Assembly (NCBI RefSeq): GCF_000421185.1
Contig: NZ_ATWJ01000007.1
Span: 558,001-622,000, forward strand
Origin: Ornithinimicrobium pekingense DSM 21552
Lineage (GTDB): Bacteria; Actinomycetota; Actinomycetes; Actinomycetales; Dermatophilaceae
Direction of reading: 5' to 3'
Length of the DNA: 64,000 bases
Every line of letters begins with the position of its first letter. Position 1 is the first letter of the stretch. A program made the translations under genes and the position numbers. Positions 1-9,400 of this stretch are shown piece by piece. Below the pieces are notes generated by a model that saw only the letters and a program-made list of their open reading frames with translations, was not told the origin of the DNA and did not search any database.

Positions 1-1173
1 CGGGGTCGCCTCGGGCGAGCCGTGCAGGAGCGAGCAGCTCCAGCTGGTGCACCGAGCCCCGTCCGGGCACACGCCGGACGCGGCGGCGCGGTCGTCCGGG
101 CGGGCTGCGTGCTGGTGGGTCGCGTCCTGTGCGGCATCTTCGTGCTGGGTCTCGTCCGGGCGGGTCTCATCCGGGCGGGTCTCGTCCGGCTGGGCCTCGT
201 CCGGCTCGGCCTCGTCCGCAGGCCTCTGCGCGGCCCGGGCATCGCAGCGGTCACCCTCACCGTCATCTGTGTGCTCTTCCGGACGGAGAAGGTCACGGGC
301 CATCTCGGCGGGCACCGGACCATAACCCACGAGGTCGGCCGCCTCGCTCGTGCCGTCGAACAACGCACTGTCGGTGATGACGACCCCGACCTCGACGTCG
401 AGGCCGTCGACGACCGTGCGCCCCGTGAGGCGTGCGAAGAGCTCGTCTGCCATCAGCTGCGCCAGGCTGCGTGGGTCACCGGAGGCCCGCATCGAGACTG
501 CCTTCTCCTTCAGCGCCGTGTGGCAGGCGATCGCCTGCGCCGCGGGGAGCCGTGCGCTGAGCAGGGCCATCACGTCCGGACACGGCCGGACGGAGACACC
601 ACGGTCCGCGGCCGCCTTGCGGGCGCGGTCGACGAAGCCCTTGGGGTCGACCTCGTCGACGAGTCCGCGCACCGTCGCGCCGATCTCGGCGGTCGAGGCG
701 CCCGGGAGCGAGCCGGCCAGCCGCCGGTCGACCTCCGCACGGTCGGCAGGGTCCAGGGGTGCGGTCGCCTCCGTCACCACCCGGGACTGGTAGAGGCTGA
801 TGTCACCACTGCTGAGGGCGGCGAGGGTGCAGGGCATCTCGGTCACCAGGGCCTTGGCCGAGGTGAGCTCCCGGCTGCCCCAGTAGGGGGAGGTCCGCCG
901 AGCCTGGGCGAGGTCGTCCGGAGCTGCCCGTCCGGCCCGCGACGGCGCGACCCCGCGCTGGACCTGCTCGGCGACCTGCGAGGCGTGGAAGGCGACCTGG
1001 GTGCGCACCGAGACGCCGGCCGCCGAACGGGTGAGGAGCTCGAGCTCGGACAGCAGCGCGAGACGCTCGTCGTCGGACAGGCCGGCCGGGTCCAGGCGGG
1101 CCAGCCGCGCCCGGACCTGACGCACGTCCTCCACGGGCGTCGTCACCGTGCCGGTGCTGTGCGTACGCGTCAT
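1..1173 (-). CDS. DUF222 / 13E12-type HNH endonuclease-like protein (3' end beyond window)
   Basis: The minus frame is open from an ATG at 1173, behind a GGAGGGGG ribosome site, to the left edge, giving 391 visible residues. The part from about residue 90 to 290 (SPYWGSRELTSAKAL, then LSSGDISLYQSRVV) reads as the DUF222 domain of actinobacterial 13E12-family proteins. These usually end in an HNH nuclease motif, which here would lie past the edge. After DUF222 comes an acidic linker of five-residue repeats (TRPDE, AQPDE, AEPDE) and a short stretch with cysteines. The cellular role of the family is not established; many copies occur per actinobacterial genome. The family call is fairly sure; nuclease activity cannot be judged from what is visible. 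Confidence 0.8.
   Translation of the reverse strand, partial: MTRTHSTGTVTTPVEDVRQVRARLARLDPAGLSDDERLALLSELELLTRSAAGVSVRTQVAFHASQVAEQVQRGVAPSRAGRAAPDDLAQARRTSPYWGSRELTSAKALVTEMPCTLAALSSGDISLYQSRVVTEATAPLDPADRAEVDRRLAGSLPGASTAEIGATVRGLVDEVDPKGFVDRARKAAADRGVSVRPCPDVMALLSARLPAAQAIACHTALKEKAVSMRASGDPRSLAQLMADELFARLTGRTVVDGLDVEVGVVITDSALFDGTSEAADLVGYGPVPAEMARDLLRPEEHTDDGEGDRCDARAAQRPADEAEPDEAQPDETRPDETRPDETQHEDAAQDATHQHAARPDDRAAASGVCPDGARCTSWSCSLLHGSPEATP
151..225. repeat. In-frame 15-bp minisatellite, five units
   Basis: Five consecutive 15-bp units of the form CTCGTCCGGGCGGGT, with a few substitutions, start at 151, 166, 181, 196 and 211. Read on the minus strand each encodes five residues ending in Pro-Asp-Glu, so a change in copy number would keep the DUF222 gene in frame. 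They form its acidic linker. Confidence 0.85.
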
Positions 1174-1337
1174 CGCGACACCCCCTCCCCGGGCCTGTTC
1201 GGGTCGGCTGCCGCACTCCGGCCCTCCCCGGCGAACTGCGACGACCCGTTGACTGTGTTCGTACAGACACACTACCGAAGACCGAGCATGAATCGAACGT
1301 CTGTCCACAGCGTGTCGCCGGGTGGAGAGACCAGACG

Positions 1338-2525
1338 TCAGCTGGCGGTCGCGGACGGTCGCGCGGGCGGGGCACGCCAGGCCGACAGGGTGGCGGGGAG
1401 GGCGAGTGTCAGGGCCACCGCCGCCACGACCTCGGGGAGGTCCCACCAGAGGCTGCCGAGGCCGACCAGGCCCAGGGCCACGAGGAACCCGCCCTCGGCC
1501 ACCACGCCCGCCACGGAGGTCACGGTCGCCCGGGCGTCACCGCTCATCGCGCTCTGCAGCCGGATGTCCCCGGCGACGTAGACACTGCTCGCCGCGGCAT
1601 AGCCCACACCCAGCGCCCCGAAGCTCCAGACCCCGGTGCCGGACGCCCACGCGCCCCACGCCAGCAGCAGCCCCGCGCCCAGGACCAACGCGGCGTGCGC
1701 ACCCCGGTCGAGCAGCGCCACCCGGTCTGCGAACCACGTGCCCACCGCCTCCGCCAGGACGATCCCGGCCATGACCCAGGCGATGACCGGCACGCTCGTC
1801 CCGCCCTCGGCGAGGACCAGGTTGAAGTACTCGTCGAGCCCGACCAGGGCCACGACCGCGGCATACGCGAGCAGCACCCGGCGCACCGCCGGCGCGGACG
1901 CAGCCTCGTGCACACCCGCCCGGAGGGTATGCAGCCACGCCGCCGCGGAGACCGGCTCCGGCGGTGGGACCACCTCCTCCTCCGGCGGGGGCTCGACCGG
2001 GGCGGCGCGGGGCAGCGACACGGCGACGAGCAGGTGCACCAGCGTCATCGCCACGCTGACCCAGCCGACGAGCGCGAAGCCGCCGGCCTGGTGCAGGGGT
2101 GCCGCCGCGGCGATCGCCAGCCCCATCACGACCACCCCGGCCGTCTCGGCGCGGGCCCGCACCAGCCCGTAGCGGTGCGTGCGCCCGGCGGCCGCCAGCT
2201 CGTCGTAGAGGAACGCCTCGAACGTCCCGGACTTCATCGCGTCCGACAGGGACCACAGCACGAAGCCGGCGAGGAACCCCCAGTAGGAGGGCGCGAGCAG
2301 CCAGGTGACGAACGCGGAGGTGTAGACGACGGCGGAGGCGATGAGCAGCCGGCGTCGGTCCAGCAGGTCGGCCCAGGCACCCGAGGGCACCTCCAGCACG
2401 AACGCCGTGACCGACCAGACCGCCAGCAGCGAGGTGATCTGGGCGGCGTCCAGGCCCTGCTCGGCGAAGAGGAGGGCGTAGACGCCGAACAGGGGCATGG
2501 CCTCGTGCGTGGCCCGGTAGGCCAC
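1338..2525 (-). CDS. MFS transporter
   Basis: A 395-residue polytopic membrane protein. Hydrophobic segments run through the whole length, and the loop motif GAWADLLDRRRLL (about residues 48-60) is the major facilitator signature between helices 2 and 3. A Pro/Glu-rich loop (PPPEEEVVPPPEP) sits between the two halves. The chosen start is GTG at 2525, behind an AGGGCG-like site. The substrate cannot be read from the sequence; the EVPSGAWAD context is common in drug or sugar efflux members. The gene is followed in the same direction by the DUF222 gene after about 165 bp, so the two are probably separate units. Confidence 0.8.
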   Translation of the reverse strand: MAYRATHEAMPLFGVYALLFAEQGLDAAQITSLLAVWSVTAFVLEVPSGAWADLLDRRRLLIASAVVYTSAFVTWLLAPSYWGFLAGFVLWSLSDAMKSGTFEAFLYDELAAAGRTHRYGLVRARAETAGVVVMGLAIAAAAPLHQAGGFALVGWVSVAMTLVHLLVAVSLPRAAPVEPPPEEEVVPPPEPVSAAAWLHTLRAGVHEAASAPAVRRVLLAYAAVVALVGLDEYFNLVLAEGGTSVPVIAWVMAGIVLAEAVGTWFADRVALLDRGAHAALVLGAGLLLAWGAWASGTGVWSFGALGVGYAAASSVYVAGDIRLQSAMSGDARATVTSVAGVVAEGGFLVALGLVGLGSLWWDLPEVVAAVALTLALPATLSAWRAPPARPSATAS

Positions 2526-2608
2526 CGCCCTGCTCTCGACGCGGGTTCAACCCTCCCCGGCGGGAAAACGACCCCGGGCCCACGTGAGGTGCGGCACGGT
2601 CGGTCGGC

Positions 2609-2818
2609 CTACTGCTCGACGCGGAAGCCGACCTTGACGCCGACCTGCCAGTCCGCGACCGCCCCGTCGACCAGGTGGCCGCGGATCTCGGTCACCTCGA
2701 ACCAGTCCAGGTTGCGCACCGACCGTGCGGTGGTCGCGATGGCGTTGGTGATCGCGGCCTCCAAGCCGTCGGGCGAGCTGCCGACGATCTCGGACACGCT
2801 GTAGACATGGTTGCTCAT
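2609..2818 (-). CDS. Dodecin family flavin-binding protein
   Basis: A 69-residue protein with the dodecin pattern: an N-terminal strand ending in YSVSEIVGSS, one long helix (GLEAAITNAIATTARSV), then two strands (LDWFEVTEIRGHL and WQVGVKVGFRVE). The tryptophan of NLDWFEV is the conserved residue that stacks on flavin. Dodecins are hollow dodecamers that store riboflavin, FMN or FAD and damp unwanted flavin chemistry. The start ATG at 2818 has a GGGAGG site nine bases upstream. The gene stands alone between the MFS gene and serA. Confidence 0.93.
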   Translation of the reverse strand: MSNHVYSVSEIVGSSPDGLEAAITNAIATTARSVRNLDWFEVTEIRGHLVDGAVADWQVGVKVGFRVEQ

Positions 2819-2907
2819 GGTGACCTCCCGTTGTCGCGGGGGCCGCGCCGACCCCTGCCCGCACCCTAGCCCCGCGGGCAGGGCCGGCGCAGGGGTCGCC
2901 GGAGCCC

Positions 2908-4098
2908 TCAGCCCTCGATCTTGCGGGCCCGGATGACCCCGTCGATGGCCAGGATCCGCTCCTTCAGAGCGTCCTTGACCTCACCCTCGACGTCCACCAG
3001 CGTGTAGGCGTACTCACCCTTGGACTTGTTGGTGAACTCCGCCACGTTGAGCCCCGCCTCGGCCAGCGCCGCGGTGATCTGGCCGATCATGTTCGGCTTG
3101 TTCTCGTTGAAGATGCCGAGCCGGGTGGTGCCCGGGGTGCGGGCCATGACGACCTCGGGGAAGTTCACCGCGTTGCGGATGTTGCCGTGCAGCAGGTAGT
3201 CGGAGAGCTGGTCGACGGCCATCACCGCGCAGTTGTCCTCGGCCTCGCCGGTCGAGGCGCCCAGGTGGGGCAGCGCGATGACCTTGGGGTGGATGGCACC
3301 GGCCTCGCTGGGGAAGTCGTTGACGTAGGCGTGCAGGTGCCCCGAGTCGAGCGCCTCGAGCACCGCGGCCTCGTCCACGACGCCGCCACGGGCGAAGTTG
3401 AGCACCACCGAACCCTCGGGCATGAGCGCGACACGCTGGGCGTTGATCAGCCCGCGGGTGCCCTCCACCAGCGGCACGTGCAGGGTGATCATGTCCGAGC
3501 GTGACAGCAGCTCCTCGACGCTGGCCACCTGCTCGACCTGGGGTGAGAGCTGCCAGGCGGACTTGACCGTCACGGCGGGGTCATAGCCGAGGACCTTCAG
3601 GCCGAGCGACTGCGCCGCGTTGGCGACGAGCACGCCGATCGCGCCCAGGCCGATGACGCCCAGCGTCTTGCCGGGCAGCTCGAAGCCCGCGAACTGCTTC
3701 TTGCCGGCCTCCACCTGCTTGTCGAGGTCGGCGCCGGACAGGTGCTTGTCGGCGACGAGGTCCCGGGTGTAGTCCGCCGCGTGGTAGAGGTTGCGCGCGG
3801 CCAGCAGCATGCCGGCGATGACCAGCTCCTTGACCGCGTTGGCGTTGGCGCCGGGGGTGTTGAACACCGGGACGCCCAGTGCGGCCAGCCGGTCGACGGG
3901 GATGTTGTTGGTCCCCGCTCCGGCGCGGGCGACGGCATACAGGCTGCTGGGCACCTCCACGGAGTGCAGGTCGGCCGAGCGCAGCAGGATCGCCCGCGGG
4001 CGCCGGATGTCGGTGCCGACGTCGAAGACGTCGCGGTCGAGGCGCTGGAGCCCCACCGGTGAGATGGCGTTGAGGGTCTGGATGGCGAACTTCGTCAT
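2908..4098 (-). CDS. serA: D-3-phosphoglycerate dehydrogenase (short form with ACT domain)
   Basis: Catalyses the NAD-linked oxidation of 3-phosphoglycerate to 3-phosphohydroxypyruvate, the first step of serine synthesis. At 396 residues it is the short form: a split substrate domain, a Rossmann fold with GLGAIG at residues 150-155, and the catalytic set Arg237 (NFARGG), Glu265 (DFPSE) and His278 (LPHLG). A C-terminal ACT domain begins near residue 325 (LGIFNENKPNMIGQIT) and probably senses serine. It lies 9 bp behind serC in the same direction, without a clear ribosome site, so translational coupling is likely. The long PGDH form of mycobacteria (about 530 residues) is not what is seen here. 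Confidence 0.95.
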   Translation of the reverse strand: MTKFAIQTLNAISPVGLQRLDRDVFDVGTDIRRPRAILLRSADLHSVEVPSSLYAVARAGAGTNNIPVDRLAALGVPVFNTPGANANAVKELVIAGMLLAARNLYHAADYTRDLVADKHLSGADLDKQVEAGKKQFAGFELPGKTLGVIGLGAIGVLVANAAQSLGLKVLGYDPAVTVKSAWQLSPQVEQVASVEELLSRSDMITLHVPLVEGTRGLINAQRVALMPEGSVVLNFARGGVVDEAAVLEALDSGHLHAYVNDFPSEAGAIHPKVIALPHLGASTGEAEDNCAVMAVDQLSDYLLHGNIRNAVNFPEVVMARTPGTTRLGIFNENKPNMIGQITAALAEAGLNVAEFTNKSKGEYAYTLVDVEGEVKDALKERILAIDGVIRARKIEG

Positions 4099-4107
4099 GG
4101 GGATGTC

Positions 4108-5187
4108 TCAGCCGTTCTGCTTCTCGAAGTCGGTCATGAGGTCGACGAGGGCCTGCACGCCCTCGAGCGGCATGGCGTTGTAGATGCTGGCCCGCATGCC
4201 GCCGACGCTGCGGTGACCGCCGAGGCCGGACAGCCCCGCCTCCGCGGCCGCGGCCAGGAACGGCTTGTCCAGGGCGGGGTCGGGAGCCAGGAAGGGCACG
4301 TTCATCCACGAGCGGGCGTCCGCGTCGACCGGGTTGGACCAGAAGTCGGAGGAGTCGATCGCGCCGTAGAGCAGCTCAGCCTTGGCCCTGTTGCGCTGGG
4401 CCATGGCCTCCAGCCCGCCCTGCTGCTCGACCCACTCCAGCACGAGGCCGACGAGGTACCAGGCCAGGGTCGGGGGAGTGTTGAGCATCGAGTCGGCCTC
4501 GGCCATCGCCTGCCAGTGCAGCACCGACGGGGTCTCGGGGCGAGCCCGCCCGAGCAGGTCCTTGCGGACCACGACCACCGTCAGCCCCGCCGGTCCCAGG
4601 TTCTTCTGGGCGCCGGCGTAGATCACGCCGAAGCGGGAGACGTCGAGGGGCCGGGACAGGATCGTCGAGCTCGCGTCGGTCACCAGGGGCACGTCGCCCG
4701 CGTCCGGCACGTAGGGGAACTCGACGCCGCCGATGGTCTCGTTGAGGGTGTAGTGCAGGTATGCCGCGTCCGCCGGGACCTCGAGGCTGCCCGGCGCCGG
4801 CACGGTGGCGTAGCCCGAGTCCTTCTCGTCGGCGACCACCCGCACGTCGAGGTGGTTGCGGCCCTCGGCGATGGCCTTCTTGCTCCACGCCCCGGTGTTG
4901 ACGTAGGCCGCGGTGGCACCGACGGCCGCGAGGTTGAGCGGGACGGCGGCGAACTGCCCGGTGGCCCCGCCCTGCAGGAAGAGCACGGCGTAGTCGTCCG
5001 GCACGCCGAGCAGGGACCGCATGCGGGCCTCGGCCTCGGCGGCGATGGAGACGAACTCGGGGCTGCGGTGGGACATCTCCGTCACCGACATCCCGGACCC
5101 TCGCCAGTCGGTCAGCTCGGACTGGGCGCGCTCGAGCACCTCGAGCGGCATGGTGGCGGGTCCTGCGGAGAAGTTGTAGACGCGCAC
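4108..5187 (-). CDS. serC: Phosphoserine aminotransferase
   Basis: Transfers the amino group of glutamate to 3-phosphohydroxypyruvate, the second step of serine synthesis, with PLP. The frame is open further upstream, but the family N-terminus YNFSAGPATMP begins directly after GTG at 5187, preceded by GAGGAAG, which fixes a 359-residue product. The PLP lysine is Lys195 in YAGAQKNLGPAG; other family marks are LFLQGGATGQF and GMRASIYN near the end. This is the E. coli/Bacillus-type enzyme, whereas many actinobacteria carry a separate mycobacterial-type SerC. It is first in the serC-serA operon. Confidence 0.95.
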   Translation of the reverse strand: MRVYNFSAGPATMPLEVLERAQSELTDWRGSGMSVTEMSHRSPEFVSIAAEAEARMRSLLGVPDDYAVLFLQGGATGQFAAVPLNLAAVGATAAYVNTGAWSKKAIAEGRNHLDVRVVADEKDSGYATVPAPGSLEVPADAAYLHYTLNETIGGVEFPYVPDAGDVPLVTDASSTILSRPLDVSRFGVIYAGAQKNLGPAGLTVVVVRKDLLGRARPETPSVLHWQAMAEADSMLNTPPTLAWYLVGLVLEWVEQQGGLEAMAQRNRAKAELLYGAIDSSDFWSNPVDADARSWMNVPFLAPDPALDKPFLAAAAEAGLSGLGGHRSVGGMRASIYNAMPLEGVQALVDLMTDFEKQNG

Positions 5188-5365
5188 AGGTCTTCCTCGT
5201 CGGTGTCGGGGAGCGACCGCAGCACAGGCTGGTCCCGCGGCCGCGGGTCTCAGCTCTGAGTTGCTGGCGCCTACCGTACCGTCAACCGCGCGCCGTCCGG
5301 ACACCCGCCCGGACGGCGGAACGCGGCGGGTCCGCACGTCCTCCGGCCCACTACGCTGTCGCCCC

Positions 5366-6127
5366 ATGGCCGGCTCCCGACGCGTCCCCGAAGGACCAGC
5401 ACCCGACCCCGCCGTCCAACGGCTGCGCATCCGCTACGCCAAACGAGGACGGATGCGGTTCACCTCGACCCGCGACTTCCAGCGCGCGCTGGAGCGGGCG
5501 GTGCGCCGGGCCGGCCTGCCGGTGGCCTTCTCGGCCGGCTTTCACCCCCACCCCAAGATCTCCTACGCCAACGCGGCGCCGACCGGCACCGCCAGCGAGG
5601 CGGAGTACGTCGAGGTCAGCCTGTCCCGTCAGGTCGACCCGGCCTCGGTCGCGCCGCTCCTCGACGCCTCGCTGCCCGAGGGGCTCGACGTCCTCGAGGT
5701 GGCCGACGCGGCAGACCTGCCCGGCGCCCTCGCCGACCACCTGCAGGGCAGCCTCTGGGCCCTGCGCTTCCGGGCGGGGCAGTCGCTCCCGGACCTCGCG
5801 GGTATGGAGTCCGCCGTCGCCGCACTCCTCGCGGCCCCCGAGGTGCTCGTGACCCGGATGATGAAGAAGGGTCCTCGCGACATCGACGTGCGCGAGGCGG
5901 TCCTCGACCTCACGCTGTCGTCCAGCCCCGTGGCGGCGGTGCCGGCCGGCCCGGGGGACGTGGTGCTGCTGGCGACGGTGCGGCACACCACCCCGACGGT
6001 GCGTCCGGAGGAGATCTGGGCGGCCTTGCGGCAGGTCGGTGGCGCCGACCTGCCGAGGCCGGTCAGCACGCGGTTGCGGCAGGGCCCGGTCGTCGGCGGC
6101 ACCGTCGCCGAGCAGCTCTCCGGCTGA
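5366..6127 (+). CDS. TIGR03936 / DUF2344 family protein upstream of RNase E
   Basis: A 253-residue protein that I recognise as the DUF2344 (TIGR03936) family through RYAKRGRMRFTSTRDFQRALERA near the N-terminus and FSAGFHPHPKISYANA after it. The molecular function is unknown. In most actinobacteria it follows a B12-binding radical SAM protein (TIGR03960) and precedes rne/rng; here rne follows, but the upstream neighbour is divergent serC, so the usual partner is missing locally. The ATG at 5366 lies eight bases after a TACGCT hexamer at 5352-5357 with no ribosome site, which suggests a leaderless mRNA. The reading frame continues upstream of this ATG but without family similarity. Confidence 0.85.
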   Translation: MAGSRRVPEGPAPDPAVQRLRIRYAKRGRMRFTSTRDFQRALERAVRRAGLPVAFSAGFHPHPKISYANAAPTGTASEAEYVEVSLSRQVDPASVAPLLDASLPEGLDVLEVADAADLPGALADHLQGSLWALRFRAGQSLPDLAGMESAVAALLAAPEVLVTRMMKKGPRDIDVREAVLDLTLSSSPVAAVPAGPGDVVLLATVRHTTPTVRPEEIWAALRQVGGADLPRPVSTRLRQGPVVGGTVAEQLSG

Positions 6128-6460
6128 CCGCGGGACACGTCGGAGCCGTGGGGTGGCCCCCTACGGGCCGTGCTGTGCGATACTCGCCGTGGACGGGCAG
6201 TAGAGCCACACCGCTGTCCGGCCCGGTGCGAGTCCCCTCGCTGTGCGGCAACCCTGCCGGCACGCGCGACGCCCAGCAACGGTGCGTCGAGCCGACTCCT
6301 GCCGGCCCACCGGTGCCGCGCCCACGCGCGAACCGTGCGGCAACCAGGACGACTTCCGTCCACGGCCGACCGGCCTGGACGACTGCACCCGCGCCGCGCG
6401 GGGGAGTGGGCCCCAGGCCCCGAGGTGTGGGCTCGGCCGCGCGGCCTGGAAGGACACACC
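6128..6460 (+). promoter_or_regulatory. Long structured leader of rne/rng, with ribosome-site hairpin
   Basis: This 333-base gap before rne contains a chain of stable inverted repeats. They include GCGAG/CTCGC (6228-6241), an 8-bp stem with one bulge (6243-6263), an 8-bp stem with loop AGCAAC (6267-6289), GGACG/CGTCC near 6347-6361 and GGGCC/GGCCC (6408-6420). Last, GGTGTG (6424-6429) pairs with CACACC (6455-6460). That last stem encloses GGAAGGA (6448-6454), the ribosome site, directly before GTG at 6461. The 11-mer GTGCGGCAACC occurs twice (6243 and 6335). A GATACT hexamer at 6179-6184 may be the -10 element. RNase E is known to control its own mRNA through the 5' leader in E. coli; the same idea is inferred here. 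Confidence 0.6.
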
Positions 6461-9400
6461 GTGTCTGATGACAGCACCCGCAGCATCGACGGCGAACAGA
6501 CCGACGAGGACCGCCAGCACCGAGCCGCCGAGCTGACCGCGCAGGCGCAGGCGCTCTTCAGCGCCGGGGGCCTCGACCTGCCTACCGTCGACGTCCCTGA
6601 CGACGACGTCGCTCAGGCCGACGAGGACGAGGACGTCGACGACGAGAACGTCGACGTGCCCGTCGTCGCGGTGGTCGACGACGACGGCCGGCAGCCGCAG
6701 CCTGCTGACGACTCCGCCGGGCCGGCCCCGCGCACCGAAGGCGTGGAGGGCCCCGACGGAGCTGACGGTGCCGGGGACGCCCCCGAGCCCGTGGACGAGG
6801 ACGAGCCGGGCCAGGAGGAGACCTCCGAGGAGCCCTCGGCGGCCTTTCCCTCCTTCGGCGTGGTCTTCCAGGCCCCCGACCTCAGCGACGTCCCGCGTCG
6901 CCGCTCCAGGCGGGCCACCTCGGCCGTCACCACGCCCGCGGAGCGCCCCGCGGAGCAGCCCCAGGAGCCCGAGCAGGCTGCCGACCGGGAGGACGGCGCC
7001 GAGGGCGAGGACACGGACACCTCCGGCGACGACGCGGGCAGCCGCTCGGGGCGGCGTCGCAGGCGTGGCGGCAAGGGCCGCCGTCGCGGCGCGTCGGGCG
7101 AGCAGGGCGACGACCCCGCCGACGCCGACTCCGAGGGCGGCTCCGACGACGCGAACCAGACCGAGGGTGGGACCGACGCCGACCAGACCGGCGGCGGCGG
7201 GACGGCCGCGTCCGGCCGTCGCAGCCGCCGCGGCCGCCGCAGCGGCCAGCAGGCCGCCGAGGAGGCGTCGACACCTGCCACCGCCCAGGACGACGGCGAG
7301 GACGGCAGCGACGCCGACGACGACACCGGCACCTCCGGTGGCACCCGCCGTCGTCGTCGCAGGCGCCGTACTGGCGAGTCGGGTGCGTCGGAGCGGCCCG
7401 CCCGCGACGAGGTCACCTCGGTCAAGGGGTCGACCCGCCTGGAGGCCAAGCGCCAGCGCCGCCGAGAGGGCCGCGAGGCCGGCCGCCGTCGCACGATCAT
7501 CACCGAGGCCGAGTTCCTCGCCCGCCGCGAGAGCGTGGACCGCGTCATGGTCGTGCGCGGGCTCGAGGACCGCACCCAGATCGCGGTGCTCGAGGACGGG
7601 GTGCCGGTCGAGCACTACGTCTCCCGCTCCGCGCAGAGCACGATGGCGGGCAACGTCTACCTCGGACGGGTGCAGAACGTCCTGCCCAGCATGGAGGCAG
7701 CCTTCGTCGACATCGGCAAGGGCCGCAACGCCGTGCTCTACGCCGGCGAGGTCAACTGGGACGCCGCCGGTCTGTCCTCCGGCGAGCCCAAGCGCATCGA
7801 GAACGCCCTCAAGGCCGGAGCGAGCGTCCTGGTCCAGGTGACCAAGGACCCCATCGGGCACAAGGGTGCCCGCCTGACCTCCCAGATCTCCCTGCCGGGT
7901 CGCTACCTGGTCTACGTGCCGGGCAACTCGATGACGGGGATCTCCCGCAAGCTGCCCGACACGGAGCGCACGCGCCTGAAGAAGATCCTCAAGGAGGTCG
8001 TCCCCGCGGACGCCGGGGTCATCGTGCGCACCGCCGCCGAGGGCGCCTCCGAGGCCGAGCTGCGTGCCGACGTGGAGCGCCTGACGGCCACGTGGGAGCG
8101 GATCAGCAACGCCGCGAAGCAGAAGAGCTCCAACGCCCCCGCCCTGCTCCACGGCGAGCCGGACATGACCGTGCGGGTCATCCGCGACGTGTTCACCGAG
8201 GACTTCTCCAAGCTGGTCGTCTCCGGCGAGCAGGCCTGGACGGAGGTCAAGCGCTACATCGACGACGTGGCTCCGGACCTGGCCGACCGCGTGGAGAAGC
8301 ACACCGGGACGACCGACGTCTTCAGCACCTACCGCGTCCACGAGGCGATCGCCAAGGCCATGGACCGCAAGGTGTGGCTGCCCTCCGGTGGGTCGCTGGT
8401 CATCGACCGCACCGAGGCGATGACCGTCGTGGACGTCAACACCGGCAAGTTCACCGGCTCGGGGGGCAACCTCGAGGAGACGGTGACGAAGAACAACATC
8501 GAGGCGGCCGAGGAGATCGTCCGGCAGCTGCGGCTGCGGGACATCGGCGGCATCATCGTCATCGACTTCATCGACATGGTGCTGGAGAGCAACCGCGACC
8601 TGGTCGTGCGGCGGCTCCTGGAGTGCCTGGGGCGCGACCGCACCAAGCACCAGGTCGCCGAGGTGACCTCGCTGGGCCTGGTCCAGATGACCCGCAAGCG
8701 CGTCGGCTCCGGTCTGATCGAGGTCTTCTCCGAGCCGTGCGCGCACTGCAACGGGCGCGGGGTCCACGTCCAGGCCGAGCCGGTCCAGCGCAGCGGCAAC
8801 GGAGGCGGCGGCTCGGGGGAGGACTCCTCCGGCGGCAGCAGGCGTGGCCGTGGCAAGGGGCGCAGCGGCTCGTCGGCACCGTCCGGCGGCACCGAGCCCA
8901 AGAACGTCCTGCCCACCCCCAACCCCAACGGTCCCACCCCGGCCCAGATCGCGGCCGCTGCGCACGCGGCCGCGCTGCAGGCCGGTGCCAGCTCGGACGC
9001 CGCCAACGCGGCGGCCCAGGCGGCCGCGACCGAGGTCGCCCCGGAGGCGGCGGCCGCCGTGGAGAGCCAGGAGGGTGCGGTCGAGGTGCGCTCCGACCAG
9101 ACCCCCTCCGGTGACGCACCGACCGCAGCTGCGGCTGCCCCCGCGGAGGACGTGGCCGGCAGCGGGGCGGACGGCGAGGCCGGGCCGCAGGCCGACGCGC
9201 CGGAGGCCCCCTCGACGACGGGACGTGCCCGAGGCCGCGCGGCCAAGGCCACCACCGCCACCAAGGCGGCCGCCAAGCGCGGCACCGCCAGGCGTGCCTC
9301 CAAGGCAGCCGCCGCGGTCACCGAGCCGGGCGAGACAGCCTCGGCGGAGCAGGCCGCCCCGGCGACCGCCGCCGAGCAGCCCGCGGCGGCCACCGCACCG

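Noticed and set aside
22-1581. 519-codon plus-strand open frame over the DUF222 gene
   Set aside because: It is antisense to a recognisable domain, and its low-complexity start is the minisatellite read in the wrong direction.
6190-6310. Cobalamin- or SAM-riboswitch-like strings in the rne leader (CCCGGTGCGAGTCC, GCTGTGCGGCAAC, GAGCCGACTCCTGCC)
   Set aside because: The conserved GGGAA segment is missing, and the P4 stem of a cobalamin aptamer cannot form because CCCGG faces CCCC. The bases instead pair as GCGAG/CTCGC and neighbouring local hairpins. An Infernal scan would settle it.
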